Positions 1 to 12,020 of a DNA stretch of 64,000 nt are shown piece by piece. Source of the DNA: Gnetum montanum (taxonomy: Eukaryota > Streptophyta > Gnetopsida > Gnetales > Gnetaceae); assembly GCA_015680685.1 (NCBI GenBank), contig MNCI01029463.1, forward strand, positions 62,001-126,000, in the 5' to 3' direction. How positions within the stretch are numbered: position 1 is the first letter of the stretch; every line of letters begins with the position of its first letter. The notes beneath the pieces were generated by a model that worked only from the letters and a program-made list of their open reading frames with translations, was not told the origin of the DNA and did not search any database. A program made the translations under genes and the position numbers.

Positions 1-1640
1 AAATTAAGATCCCAACTAGGCATTTGAAAGATAGTCAGATCAAGCGCTTGGACATGAACAATATCCCAAGATTTGAGGGGGGATATAACTTAGATATGCA
101 AAACATTCTGCAATCCTTTCATGATGCTTGTGCCTTGCAGAACATTGAAAATGATTAAACTCAAGCTCTTCCCTAGGACACTCATTAAGGAAGCAAAAAG
201 TTGGTACTGGTCTCTAGAGCCAGAATCTATCTGTTAATGGAGTACAATGCTTGAGCTATTCAATGACAAATACTAGACGTACTCCAGAGTGTCTAATTTG
301 AGAAGTAAAATCCAAGGATACAAATAGGGAATGCATGAATCCTTGGATGCTTCCATGGATAGATATTACTTTCTCTTACACTAATTCCCTAGCCAGGGTT
401 ATTCTTAGAAGGAATAACTGTGCCATATCATAGATGGGCTCAGAGTAGAAACCAGAAGAAGTCTTGGGGTTTATGCTCAAGGGAGACTATTCGAACTACG
501 AGCTCATTAGATAAAAAGGCTTATAGAGCAGGTATTAAAAGAACAAGGTGAGTTTTGAAAAATGGAAAGTGCAAAAGAATATAATAAGGGCCCTTCCATC
601 AGAAAAAGGGAGGTTTGATTTTGTGAAGAGGAGGATACATCACTTGACGAGGTGGCAAACAAAAAAACCTTACCATCTAAGAATTTGTTTCTAATATTTT
701 AGCTAAGGTTGATAAATTATGGGACTCTTTGGGTGAAAAATTCCAAACTACTATGAATATTGCTGAGGCATCCAAAGAGTAGAATAGTGATCATGACTAC
801 AAGAGGTGGAAGGAAGCTAAATGTGCCTATTAGAGAGGTAAAGGTAAAGTTGTTGCAGTAGAAGAATTTGTGGAGACAGACTCTAATGATGATAATGATT
901 ATGAAATTTGTTAATATGAACATCTAAAAGAATGTTGCCCGATGGTGTCACACTTACAAGAGTCTAGGGTGTACATGCTAAATCCTTGACTAGCACGTAA
1001 GCAAGCACCCAAATGATTACCTTATCCTCAAGGCAATTTAAGGTAGTTCCACTAGCAATAATAAGCTTATTATCCAAGTAGAGTTCCATCACAATAATAT
1101 GAGCAATACCAACAGTGGCAACAACCACAATTGTGGGGAATGCCACTACCAATATAGTAGTACCCTTACAAGCAATTAGATCCATACGAGTACTATGTTT
1201 AGCAATCCATTTCTCCATGAAGCTCTACAAACCATGCCTCATTCTAGCATCACTATTACCATCCAGAGTATTATTGAACTCATTCACCATCTACTTGAGG
1301 GGAGCACCCATATCCATACCATCCTTCGCATCTATCTACACACATCCCTTTTCCCTCTACCTAGTTACCTCTTACTCCATCCATGTAGGGTGAAATTCCC
1401 CCATAGCCACTATAATGAAATGCTATAAGGGCTATGAATTTACAACCAAATTTTCAACTAAGTGGTTTGGACAATTGATCTAGGAAACGATCATTTTTTG
1501 GACCTAAAAATCCTTCCAAACCCTCACAACCTAATATAGCTGCTCACCCTACATCTCTAGCATCCTCATCTTCTGCATCAAATACATTCAAAACCCCTTC
1601 AAGCCAAACACCATCTTAGATCTAGACTGTAATGTTAAAT
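1..1640 (+). pseudogene. Element A gag (capsid) remnant
   Basis: Broken frames encode a retrotransposon Gag. Near 50-130 the translation contains IPRFEGGYNLD and LQSFHDAC, matching element C gag (FPNFSGGYDLD, LQAFYDSC) near 41010-41080. Downstream it is followed by a proline/tyrosine-rich tail (about 1080-1440) similar to C gag at 43260-44080. Gag forms the virus-like particle and packages element RNA. There are many TAG/TAA stops and frameshifts, and the 5' start is outside the window. No intact zinc knuckle is visible. Confidence 0.7.
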
Positions 1641-2240
1641 CATGCTCTTTTTAATTGGATCATGGTTGGTAACCTTCCCATGAAAATATTTGACTTAGGA
1701 AGTCCTCTTATTTACTTGCAGATCACTGGACATGAGCCATGGTTCCAGTGTGAATCTCATCTCCCATGACATGTACAAAACCTAGAGCCTACCACCTCTC
1801 AAGAAGAGTAACATTTGTTTGGAGTTGGCTGACCAATCAATCATTGTCCCTTTGGGACTAATGGAGGACATTATGATCACACTTTATTGATGATTCTATT
1901 CGGTCAATTTTCTAATGATCAAGGTCAAGAACTAAAAAGTTGGCCTTTCCATAATTATGGGAAGGGCTTGGTTAAGCATGCTTAATGCATGAATGGGTGT
2001 AAGGGACCTCTCCTTACAAATCTCCAAGGAGAATGAATTTGGACAACTAGAGAAGAAGCATGTTCCATGCATTGCATATAGTGATAATGGGTGCAATTGC
2101 GTGTAGAAAATCTAGTCCATTAAAAGTACATTCAACCAAGAATGTAATTAGTATGCACAAGAAATAGATATCCAAAGGTCGCTGTAAGTGGTAGCCACAA
2201 AATAGGAGGACACCTAGTGGCTAACAACTAACTCAGATAG
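1640..2240 (+). pseudogene. Element A retropepsin-like protease remnant
   Basis: After gag, the frames around 1670-2060 read as a decayed aspartic protease. One segment resembles the usual flap and hydrophobic strand region and ends in a GRAWL-like motif (IIMGRAWLSML near 1950). In Ty3/gypsy elements the protease cuts the Gag-Pol polyprotein. The catalytic DSG/DTG is not recognisable and stops are frequent. The assignment rests mostly on position between gag and RT. Confidence 0.5.
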
Positions 2241-2539
2241 TAGTACATTATGCATGGAACCAATTGAGAGCTTGACATGTCCTTATGTTGAAGGCATGGA
2301 TAAACTTGAGCAAGGTCATCATTGGCTCTATGATGATGAAGATGATGATACCTATTGGGAAGAGTTGGAAATCCTTGATAATTTCAAGCAAGAGCCCCTA
2401 GAGTTAAAAATTCTACTAGTCAACATGGAGTATGAATTTCTAAATAATGGAAAGCTAGTTATAATCAATGAAAAAATTGCTACTGAATAAAAAGACAAGT
2501 GGTTGCAGGTGGTCAAAAAATGGCCAACAGTCTTTGCTT

Positions 2540-4043
2540 GGTCATATCTTGAGATGACTAGAATTGATCCATGGATCTGCTAGCATCATATTTACATTGA
2601 CTTGACCATGAAGCCAAGAAGGTAGCCGTAGAGGTGGTTGAACCCCAAATTTAAGTAGATCATCAAGGAGGAAATAGAACAACTCCTCAAGGGAGGGTTC
2701 ATCTATTCCATTGTGAATAGTGAGTGGGTTAGTCCACTCATAATTGTGCCAAAGAAAGATGGTAAGTGGTAGGTCTACATCAAATTTAGGTTGTTGAATA
2801 TGGCAACATTTAAAGATCATTTCCATTACCATTTATGGATCAAGTGTTGGATATTGTCTCTGAGCATTGCAATTATAGCTTCTTGGATGGTTATAATGGC
2901 TATAACCAAATCCAAATTGCACCAAAAAATCAGGCCAAGACTATATTTACAAGTCCTTGGGGGACTTTTGCATATTGTAAAGTGCCATTTGGTTTGTGTA
3001 ATGCCCCTACAACATTTCAATGCTTGGTNAATCAGGCCAAGATTATATTCACAAGTCCCTGGGGGACTTTTGCATATTGTAAAGTGCCATTTGGTTTGTG
3101 TAATTCCCGTGTAACATTTCAATGCTTGGTCTTTAGTACTTTTCAACAGTAAATTGGTAGTAGGGTAGAAGTGTTTATGGATGATTTCTCTACCTATGGG
3201 ACTACATTTGAGCAAGCCATGGACCACCCTGAGTAAGTACTAAAATGATGTGTTGAAACAAACCTCAAGATTAATTGGTAGAAAAGCCATCTAATGGTCC
3301 AAGAGGGCATAGTACTGGGGCACCGAATTTCACAAGTAGGGATTGAGGTGGACCCAGAAAAGATAAGGAACATCCAAGGAATCATACATCAACTAGAGAT
3401 AGTTAAAGATGTCTGATCATTCCTTGGACACATTGGCTACTACTGGCGATTCATAGAGAATTTCTCTAAGATCATAAAGCCATTGGTTAAGCTTACAAAT
3501 AAAGAAGCTTCATTAATCTAGACTAATGAGTGCAAACATGCAGTCCAATAGTTGAAGGAAAAACTCATAGAAACTCTAATTCTATGGGCATTAGACTGGT
3601 CTAGATTGTTCCACATAATGACAGATGCATATAATTATGCCTTGGGAGTCATGCTTACATAATTGGATGATAAGAAACATCCATATTACAACCACTACAT
3701 GAGCCAAATCATTGTGGGTGCACAATTGAATTACACCACAATTGAGAAAGAACTAATGACAATGGTGTATGCTCTTGAAAAGTTTAAGCACTATGTGCTT
3801 GGTTATAAAGTATTTGTGCACATAGATGATAGTGCCATTCACTTCCTAATGAACAAGCCAATGGTAAGCCCTTGTATCATACGATGGCTTGTGATCTTGC
3901 AGGAATTCAATCTCACAATGGTAGATTGGAAAGGGATTGAGAATGTGGTCACTAACCATATCTCTTGGTTAAGATGGGATAACAAAGAGGAGGAGAGTTC
4001 ACTCTTTGATCAATTTCTAGATGACTCCTCTTTACAGGAGTAA
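2540..4043 (+). pseudogene. Element A reverse transcriptase and RNase H, broken
   Basis: RT is recognised from the fingers segment (SEWVSPLIIVPKKDGKW, about 2720-2770), the thumb-side PFGLCNAPTTFQ block and the catalytic FMDD at 3174-3185. The connection to RNase H contains SFLGHIGYYWRFI near 3418. RNase H with YTTIEKELMTMVYALEKF follows in the open frame 3663-4043. The enzyme copies the element RNA into DNA. In-frame stops occur throughout the palm region. A 101 bp piece encoding the F..SPWGTFAYCKVPFGLCN block is present twice, separated by a single N (2928-3028 and 3030-3130). Confidence 0.85.
2928..3130 (+). repeat. 101 bp direct duplication inside RT, joined by one N
   Basis: Copies at 2928-3028 and 3030-3130 are nearly identical, with differences such as GACTATATTTAC/GATTATATTCAC and CCCCTACAAC/CCCGTGTAAC. 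They are separated by the unknown base at 3029. Both copies encode the same RT block in the same frame. This looks more like two overlapping contig ends joined without merging than a biological duplication. Confidence 0.8.
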
Positions 4044-4074
4044 TAAATGACCAAGTGCCCATAGAAATAAAATG

Positions 4075-5345
4075 GTATGATGACATTCTCACTTACCTTC
4101 TCACTTAGGAGATGTCACAAGATCTGGACTTTAGGAAGAAACAATAGTTTCTTCACTGGGAAAAGTACTTCATGGAAATCAATGGATACCTTTACAAGGT
4201 GTGCACCAATGACTTGGTTTTTTGGTGTGTCCTTGATGCGGGTCAACTATAGATTCTCCAGGATGCTCACAAAGGTCCTTGTGGAGGCCACTATGTAGGG
4301 AGATGTATGGCCATAAAAATCCTAATGGTAGGATACTGTTGGCCTACAATCTTCAGGGATGTCCACTAGTTTGTCTAATCTTGTCAATGTTGTCAAAGAG
4401 ATGGTGGGATGATTGCTTGAATGGAGAGTCCTCAATAGTGGATTTAATTCCTGAAGCCCTTTTACATATGAAGCATAGACTTCATGGGTCCCATCACAGC
4501 CATGTTCAATGAAAAGGAGTATATCATCGTAGTAGTTGACTAATGCATCAAATAGGTAGAACCAGTAGCCGTCATTGATTTTACATCATCCACTTTCGCT
4601 AGATTTGTACAAAAAAATGTTGTAAATAGGTTTGGGGTGCCACATGCACTCATTTTTGACAATGGAACTTACTTTATAGGTGCTATCTTTTAATAACTTA
4701 TGCAGTGCTTGGGGGCTGAACATAAATTAACAACACCCTATCATTCCCAAGCTAATGATCAAGCAGGGGTAACTAATAGTGAGATCACAAAGATCCTAAT
4801 AAGGACCATAAGCAAATATAGGAGAGATTGGAGTACAAATTTGAACGAAGCCCTTTGTGCCTATTGCTCAACATGGAAACTCCCTATTGGCTACTCCCCC
4901 TACGAGCTAGTGTATGAAAAACTTCCAATGCTATCGATTCACAGATTCTTACACTCTTAACAACCTATGATCTAGACCTTGACTTGAGTCTAGCACAAAG
5001 AAAAAGATTGATCAACTTAAATGTGCTAGATGAAAATTGATTAGTGGCCCTATCTTTCAATGAAAGACATAAGACATTTAACAAGAAATGTCATGACCTT
5101 AGAATACAGAAAGTAAAACTTCAATTGAGAGATAAGGTTCTCTATTGGGATCCCACACATGTACAGTAGAAAGCAAAGTTCCAAAAATTATGGGAGGGAC
5201 CTTATATAATTGATCAATCCTTTCTCTCTAGGGCCATGTTAATCTACAAACCTAAGAGCCCACACAGAAAGAAGTTGGACATCCAACAAGTAAAACCTTT
5301 TCATGAACCCAAGCAAGCTAGTTCAATTTTTTAGATCTCCTCCTT
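4075..5345 (+). pseudogene. Element A integrase remnant
   Basis: The zinc-binding region appears as DAHKGPCGGHY (near 4262) followed by a CQCCQRDG segment near 4390. The catalytic core has SIDFMGPI (first Asp, near 4480), FDNGTYF (second Asp, near 4660) and, in the frame 4700-4960, PYHSQANDQAGVTN, where the expected Glu of the DDE triad is replaced. A C-terminal KLWEGPY-like segment (near 5185) and KPFHEP end the polyprotein near 5320. Integrase inserts the cDNA. Stops and frameshifts make it nonfunctional. Confidence 0.8.
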
Positions 5346-6913
5346 CCAACTCAATCATGGGGGAGATGGCCACCCGTGCTAACCACACACATGGCTTCTC
5401 AATTTTTCACTTTTTGTTTTACACATTTTTGTTTTATGCTTTGTTGATTTTTACCTTTTTCTTTGGTTTTTTCTTGTTCTATTGGTTTTCTCAATTTTTT
5501 GTTTTACAACATTGTTAGTATGTTTTACCTTTCTTGAATATTTTATACTTTCTTTTATATTCTATATTTTAATTTATTTTTTTGCATGTGAATTTTCATT
5601 ATTTTTGTTAAGAAAAGTGCTTTATTACTGTAGGACATGGTGCCATTGTTGTTATTTACTAATGATGATTTGTGCTTAATGTTGTGATTGTCAATGTCTA
5701 GTTTCTATTTTTGAATGTTTATGTCTAATAACTATGACATGGTTTATTTTTCATGGAATAGGCAGTGAGTCCACATCATCCACCCATCCACAAACTCTAT
5801 GATTTTCCTTGTTCTGGAAGTTTGAGGTCCCTTTAATTAAAGAATCTTTTAATAAATTGGTGACCTTGGTAGATTCTGGAATTAGGAAGGATTCAAAGGT
5901 TTGAACAAGGTGTAACTTCAAAGGAACTCAATACTCTTTGTACTCTTCTACTTACTCGGGGTGCTTGAGTGTTTTCATAGACTTCTTACTATTCTATGAT
6001 ATCGAAAAGTAGGAAGTTGAATAAATTCTTTGTATGGTGTGGGTCCCATCAAAAAAGAAAAAAAAACAAAAAAAAAAACATCATGATGGGAATTAAAAGC
6101 ACACCCCTTAGACAAATAAATGGGCTATAAGCATGTGAGATGGTACTAGAAAGACATGTTACCCATGCCTAAATGTCCCCTCTAACTAAGGCTCTCTCTC
6201 ACTTCCTACTTGCTTCTTCTCTTCTTATGGAATGGTGGTTATTCTGTGGGTGCACTCTTATGTTTCGAGGGGGTGGATTAGTCTTGAAGTAGCGATGTGA
6301 AGTCATTAAAAGAGGTTAGTTTTTTTCTAGAGTAAGGATGAATCTTCTCATGTCATTTTAAACACAAATTCCACAAGGGACTTCTTATGATCTCAATTCA
6401 AGATTCCATCCCACCTTCTCAGCCATCCATCTATGTTGCCATAACTCACCTCACTGCCAGTTTCTATGTTATGTTTGATGTCTCAGTTTTATATGTTGGA
6501 ATTCTTGGATAGATTCTTTCTAGTTGGTCCTTAACTTTTCATGACCATTAACCGACTGTGAGGCCCATGTACTCCTTAGTTGAGGTTATGCAAAGGAAAA
6601 AAGGGCATGTGCCTATTATGGGGAGGACCCACTTGCATATCTCTTGGTTTTCATAGTTAATTCCCTTACCTTAGACATTACTACAATTGTATCTTTCACA
6701 TATTCCATTGTTTATCTCACTATGTGCTCCTTAAACTCTCATTAAATTCGTTCTCTAAATAATTTTCTTAATTTTCTAAATTTGCTAAGCTTCAACATCC
6801 TCTTCTACTATTCTCATCATGTTCATGGCTTTTTGGGCTTCCATTTGATCCTAGTTTCACTCAAAAAATCCTTTTATTTTGGAAGTTTGACTAAAGTCAA
6901 CAATGGTCAATAG
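5346..6913 (+). other. Element A noncoding spacer between integrase and the internal promoter
   Basis: No coding sequence is recognised. A T-rich stretch (5400-5600) is followed by blocks also seen in elements B (12020-13640) and C (44095-45445): a CCACATCATCCA-type block near 5770, a block ending in CACTAGAAAGACATG-like sequence (near 6148), and a strongly conserved TGGGGAGGACCCACTT box at about 6619-6634. Conservation between three diverged elements suggests a noncoding role such as RNA processing, packaging or transcript control. That role is inference. Confidence 0.6.
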
Positions 6914-6995
6914 CCACGTTGACTAGGCCTAGTCGACGCAGCCAACCCCGTCGATTAGGCCCAGTTGACACAAGCCAAAAAATCTATATATACCA
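6914..6995 (+). promoter_or_regulatory. Element A internal promoter: palindromic motif plus TATA box
   Basis: Between 6914 and 6976 are copies of a GTYGAYTAGGCCYAGTYGAC-like motif, including the perfect palindrome GACTAGGCCTAGTC at 6921-6934. A TATA box (CTATATATACC) follows at about 6984-6994, about 470 bp before the ATG of the 3' gene. The same motif family (TCGACGAGGCCTCATTGA, CCATTGACGCGGCC) sits in A's own LTR at 10490-10570, just before the LTR TATA box. This points to a separate promoter for the 3' gene that shares cis elements with the LTR. Confidence 0.65.
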
Positions 6996-7453
6996 TTGCA
7001 TACTTTGCATTTTTTTGTCATTTTCTTCATAATAAGAGGGGAGTTTTGCCATTTTTCAGAGTCCAAAACCTTCCAGAGCCCATAACGTTTCAATCGTTTG
7101 TCCAAATCACTCTATTCTTTGATCCTGTAGCTACTGGAGGTAAGCTCTTAGTTGTGGGGGTTGCAAAGCTTAAGGTTAAGGTTTCTAATGCAAATTTTTT
7201 GAAAATTTTTCTAACTTCCCCAAAGGGTTAATGAAGACAATGATATGAAACCATTAATTTTTGAGAGTTAACCCTTCCAACACTCTTCGGAATGACTTAT
7301 TAACATTAAAATAAAAATAAAATAATGCTTAAAATTGATTAAATCAGCCATAGTCACAACTTATTCAAGTCTAATTGTCCAAAGGAGATAAGGTATCCCA
7401 ATTTTTTTATGTTACACAACAATTGCTAACTCGTGGTCATGTTGTGATTATAG
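6996..7453 (+). other. Element A leader of the 3' gene, possible 5' UTR intron
   Basis: The leader begins with an AATAAGAGGGGAG segment (near 7032), also seen as CATAAGAGGAGAG in element B. A good donor (GGAG|GTAAGC, about 7139) and an acceptor directly before the start codon (ATTATAG|ATG at 7453/7454) suggest a leader intron of about 315 bp. Elements B and C likewise have TTGCAG immediately before ATG, but their donor positions are mutated. The intron is predicted only from these sites. Confidence 0.45.
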
Positions 7454-10152
7454 ATGGTGCCAAGATTGAAATGACCGTAGGAGGGAGGACCCTTTCAATG
7501 AAGGAAGAAATGGGCTAGAACTGGAAGGGGCCAATAAGAACATGCCCAGGCCCCAACAGAAGAAACCCATGCAATGGGACCTCTTCGAGAGGAGCTCAAA
7601 GTGGAATTTGTTGGACAAATTTCTGAAGAAGAAGTTGTAACAGAACAATCATAGCATAGGGAGACACTGAGATCCATACTGAGGCTTGAAGTCACACTAA
7701 CACAAGCCTACCTTGACACCATCAATCCCCATGACATCCAACGCTCAGTTCTCTAAGAACTAAACTTTGGACCATTTTTAGAGCATGCTCTAGTAGAGGT
7801 GAAAACACAATTGCAAACCTCTCCCATGTGGCCAATTATCACTTATAGTGGGAAGTGGTACATGGGAGAGACATACCTCTTCTAAAATAATAGAAGGACA
7901 AGCTCCATAGTGAAGATCAAGGACACTCAGATGTCCTACTCAGCTGAAGTTATTACACAAGTTCTTAGGTTACTTAATTCTAGGACACAACTGGCAAAGC
8001 TATCTATGCAAGCTAATCCTAAGGCTAAAAGGAAGTGGTCCTAGTGATGTTATAGGATCGACCATAAGGAGTTTGATACACTCATATTAGCAAAATGCGT
8101 ATACTTCAAGATAGCAACCTATCATCTCAATCTAACAATGAGGCCTAGCAAGGAGACTACCTTTTCTACCTAAGCATGCATCACTTTAAGCAGGATATTT
8201 CCAACAAATTTTTCCACAATTGATCTATTTAGAGATTGAAAAGTGCTTCAAAGAAAATGAATGTGGAAGGAAAAATGTTCCTTTCCCATGCCTCATTCAG
8301 AAACTTTGTAAAAGGGTAGGGATCATCTGCTATGAAAATGACATGATTAGGCATTCTCCTATAACCTTGTGGTCTAAAATGATGAAGGATAAGACACTTT
8401 CCATGTCTAAAGAAGGGGAGCAGCAACCACCACCTCCATTGCCTACTCAAGAAACAATGCCAAATGCCTGCAGCCATTGAGTGCTTGCATGAAATCTGAA
8501 AACATCTCTTGTGTGAGTAGGAGCAGTGTGCAGGAATGAGTGGTGGAGACCCATCTATATATCACCCTACAATGAGTCACTTTAATGAGGTGGCTTGGAC
8601 AATTAGCCAGAAGGAAAGAGGTGGACCAATATTCTCTACCCAAAAAATGTAGTTTCCTATGAGATTGAATCCCAGTGCATGAGAGGTGACAGTGTCTCTA
8701 TCTTAACACCATTTATTCCAAGAAATCTCTATGAATGTTGTCTTCTTTTCAATGCAGTTGGAGGAGGACAAGGGAGAAAATGTATTAGTGATGTAGCACC
8801 AAGGGTAGGAGACTGCTACTAAAGTAGTTGCTAACCAAATTTCAGAAGCACTTAACACACCTACAACATTTGTACCAGACGTATTTGTACTTCAAGATGT
8901 GTAGATGTCCACAAGCATAATTAGCGGAAGATTGAGTGTAGCGTAGCCTAAAGAGTTGTTGGATTGACTGGTGGGGTCTAGGCAACTGATTTCAGATATC
9001 TTTAATTTGCAAGACAACATTACTACAACCTAGTTAGAGCTACTGGAAGCAAAGGGCCAATGCATCATCCTAGAAGGAAAACTTGAAATGGTTCAAGCAC
9101 AAAACCAATGCTTGGCCATGGAAGTTGCTAAACTGCATGCCCATTTTGTTGACCTTGCACTTATTAGCCTAGCAATAACCAAATATGAAGCTTTTCAACA
9201 ACTTCAAGAATGATCAAAACACGCTAAGGAGGAAACGATGATGGTCATCTTGAAATAATCTATAGTAGAAGCAAAAACCTACTCGATTAAAATGCACAAA
9301 AAGAATAGATGCAAGAATTCATTCATCAATAGCAGGAGTAGCTCACCAAGGTAAACATGAAATTAAGGAAATTAGCCATGGAGAATTGTAATTTGTCAAT
9401 GGAGAAAGTCCAAGTCTTATGCCAGAAATTTGCCATTGAGATTACCTTTTGGAAAAGTGAGGCTTTCAAATTTGAAAGAGTCAAAAATTACTATAGAGAC
9501 CAGGTTGGCCTGCAAAAGGAAGTGAATGAGAAGCATATTCAAATTGCTAAGGCAAATGTAAATGAGGCCCTCCAAAAACTCTAATAAGGAAGAAACGTAT
9601 GGTAGCCCATCATTGATGGAATTAATGCCTATAATAGAGCAAAGATCTACTTGAAGGAGTTGCAAATTAAAGAAATTAAAGAGTATATGGAATTGGACAA
9701 TCTTTGCTATGCAAACCTGACCACCAAACAACCATGATTAGAACTTGAAAAGTAGGAGTATAGCTCGTACTTGTTGTATGAGGCTAAGTTCAAGCACCAT
9801 AAGGACACCAAGAAAAAGCTTGAGATGGCAAATGCTGAACTTGAAGTTCTTAGGGCACAATTCGCTGATTAATGATCAATTGCCAAGAACTTGGCCAAGA
9901 GTACGAATGATTACCATCAGCTAAAAGATGCAGTTAGAGCATTCAACCTTAACTATAAATAATTTGTTGCTTGCTTCATCAATGCCAAGGAGCTATTTCC
10001 TAGCAATTCCTTGTTCATGGGATGTGCCTGTTTCGGCCCACATTGGCAAAGCTGTGTGGATTGTGCATGATCCTAGGAGTAAGGAGGAGAAAATGAAAGC
10101 ATTGCTAGATGCTTTTTGCCTCCCACCAAAAGTTGCAGCAGTAGCAGGATAG
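7454..10152 (+). pseudogene. Element A 3' gene (Athila-type extra ORF), broken
   Basis: This gene lies between integrase and the 3' LTR, the position of the env-like ORF of Athila elements. Aligned by eye with B and C it has a basic start, then a region with GPFLEHALVEV and PLWPI-like blocks. Next come the FPCLIQKLCKRVGI segment (near 8290), resembling the plant retroelement domain sometimes called putative plant transposon protein (Transposase_32), a long coiled-coil part, and an ending PCSWDVPVSAHIGKAVW (near 10010). I see no signal peptide or membrane segment, so an envelope role is unsupported. Many stops and indels are present. Its true function is unknown. Confidence 0.65.
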
Positions 10153-10474
10153 CGATAGCTACCTCAACCGTCACACGTGCCTAAAGCCGACAAAGGTCCT
10201 TTAGAGCCTTAGGAACCTCCACCTTCTGGGATTGTTTGATCTTCCCAACTAACTTCACACCATCAAAGGATGTGCTATCCAATTTTGTAGAGTCATGTCA
10301 TGGTGTTAAATTTTATGTCATGAACACAACAATTTTTATAATGTGTTGATTCATACACTTAGGTACTCAATTTTGTAAAGTCAATTTGTTGAATCTAGAG
10401 TTAGTCAATAATCCCATACCTTCCCAATTTTGTAAAGAAACTTGAGGACTCTTTTTCATTCAATTGTGGGGGTA
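10153..10474 (+). other. Element A 3' untranslated part and polypurine tract
   Basis: Noncoding DNA after the 3' gene. It ends in TTCATTCAATTGTGGGGGTA, which is also present before the LTR of element C; the purine run GTGGGGGTA immediately before 10475 is the likely plus-strand priming tract. Confidence 0.7.
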
Positions 10475-11403
10475 TGATGAGTCACGGTTGGCTGCATCGA
10501 CGAGGCCTCATTGATTAGATCCCATTGACGCGGCCACGTTGACACACCATTTCATGCGTCGATGTGGTCCCCATCAACACAAGGTCTATTCTTGCTTATA
10601 AATATGCGCTTACTAGCTACATTTATGACATTAATCAATCATAGTGTAGTGAAGCTCTTGTAGTTTTCCCCTTTGAGAGTTAGAATATTTTCCCGAGTGC
10701 CCATAGCAAGAGTCTTAGAATATTTTCTCAAGTGCCTACAGCAAGAGTCATTGAGTGTACAGATCTTTATTCAAGCACAGTTGTATCTAAGCATGATAGT
10801 GTGTGCAGTAATAAAGATGAACTTCTTGATAAACCTTGTACAATTTTGGATAGTTTAAATGTTTCATTCATGCATTTAATATTTTCAGCTATTTATGCAA
10901 TACTTTCTAGTAACTAAACTAACTAAGTAAGTTAGATAAGCTAAATAACAAGTAGGTGAACAATAAGTACGACTACTTCGAGCATGTATATGAAATTTGG
11001 TAATCCTAGTAGTGCTTAACGCTTAGTAACCCAATAATGTTATATGTGTTTAGGATGTGTACGACAAGTGGGACCGGATACATATGTTAAGACTACTTGA
11101 ATAGTAGTTAGCTCATTAGATTAAAAGTAGGTATTAAATTACTTTATTCTCCATCTTTTTTATTTCAAGCATCGAAACTATAAAATATAAAATGACAAAA
11201 ATTACATGTCTCAGTTACAATTAGACCATACCCTAGAGCTTTAGAAGTGTAGTCGGGAAGACAATGAACATCCTCAATGTAAAAGTTTACTTCTTAGAGA
11301 ACTAGCGCATTGAAAACTATAAAGTTCACGAAATTTGATTGGGTTGTGTGTGAATGCTTTGTGATTTGTATGGTTGGACATAGGGGTACCTCACTGCTCA
11401 TCA
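10475..11403 (+). repeat. Element A 3' LTR
   Basis: It starts TGATGAG and ends CTCATCA, like the LTRs of C. U3 carries the A-specific GTYGAY/AGGCC motif copies (10490-10570), then a TATA box (CTTATAAATATGC, about 10595-10607). The downstream R/U5 region has the GGTAATCCTAGTAGTG-type blocks also found in the B and C LTRs, and ends with GGGGTACCTCACTGCTCATCA. The 5' partner LTR is outside the window, so the exact length cannot be confirmed. Confidence 0.8.
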
Positions 11404-12020
11404 TCATGCAACAACTTGCGATTAACCATAAATTAACAACACCATATAATCCCCAAGAGAATGGTTAAGTTGAAGTCACTAATCATGAAATTACTAGAAT
11501 ACTCGCTAGGACGGTTAGTAGGTTTAGATGAGATTGGAGTATGAAATTAAATGATGCTCTATCAGCCTATAGGACATCCTAGAAATTACCTATAGGTACA
11601 TCCCATACAAGTTAGTCTATGGTAAGTTGCCAATGCTTCCAATCCAAGTAGAGCTTCACACTTTAGCTACTGCCACTGAACCTTACTTCGATTTGAGTTT
11701 AGCCCAAAAGAAATGTTTGATGCATTTGAATCTTTTAGATGAGAATCAGCTAGTAGCACTCATGAGTAGTGAAGTCCATAAGCATTACTCCAAATTGAGG
11801 CATGATTCATGGATAAGAAATGTAACTATAAAACTAAGTGACAAGGTCCTTTATTAAAATCCTTGTCATGTGCCCCAAAAGGCTAAGTTTCAAACACTTT
11901 GGGAGGGACCATACATTGTGCACACCACTTATCCATCTAGTGCCTTACACATTCACCACCCATCTAGCCCACATAACCTTATCTTTGTTAATATCCAACA
12001 AGTTAAACCATAATATGAAC
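11404..12020 (+). pseudogene. Element B integrase, C-terminal half
   Basis: The frames read HKLTTPYNPQENG, the region of the third catalytic residue (Glu retained in QENG), then EITRILARTVSRFR and DWSMKLNDALSAYRT, and the post-core LPIQVELHTLAT and LVALMSSEVHKHYSKLRHD. The same segments occur in A integrase (4700-5330). The fragment begins abruptly at A's LTR end, which marks the insertion point. One stop and several frameshifts are present. Confidence 0.8.

Larger units (their letters stand above)
1..11403 (+). mobile_element. Element A: Athila-like Ty3/gypsy retrotransposon, 5' end outside window
   Basis: The order is gag, protease, RT, RNase H, integrase, noncoding spacer, internal promoter, extra 3' gene, polypurine tract and 3' LTR, all on the plus strand. 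RT before integrase marks Ty3/gypsy. The extra gene between integrase and the 3' LTR, plus relatedness to element C with its tRNA-Asp-type primer site, places it with the Athila-like group. Every coding part is broken by stops and frameshifts. Its 3' LTR abuts integrase sequence of element B at 11404, so A was inserted into B. The 5' LTR and 5' target duplication lie off the left edge; the 3' copy of the duplication should be the bases just after 11403 (TCATG). Confidence 0.85.

Noticed and set aside
1-5345. Endogenous pararetrovirus (caulimovirid) origin of the RT regions
   Set aside because: Integrase, LTRs, primer site and 5 bp target duplications in the related elements show LTR retrotransposons; no movement or coat protein blocks seen.
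5303-5679. Phe-rich open frames after A integrase (possible membrane protein)
   Set aside because: Produced by a T-rich stretch; low complexity and not conserved in B or C.
7454-10152. 3' gene as a retroviral envelope
   Set aside because: No signal peptide, no transmembrane segment and no cleavage site; the coiled-coil and putative plant transposon domain fit better.
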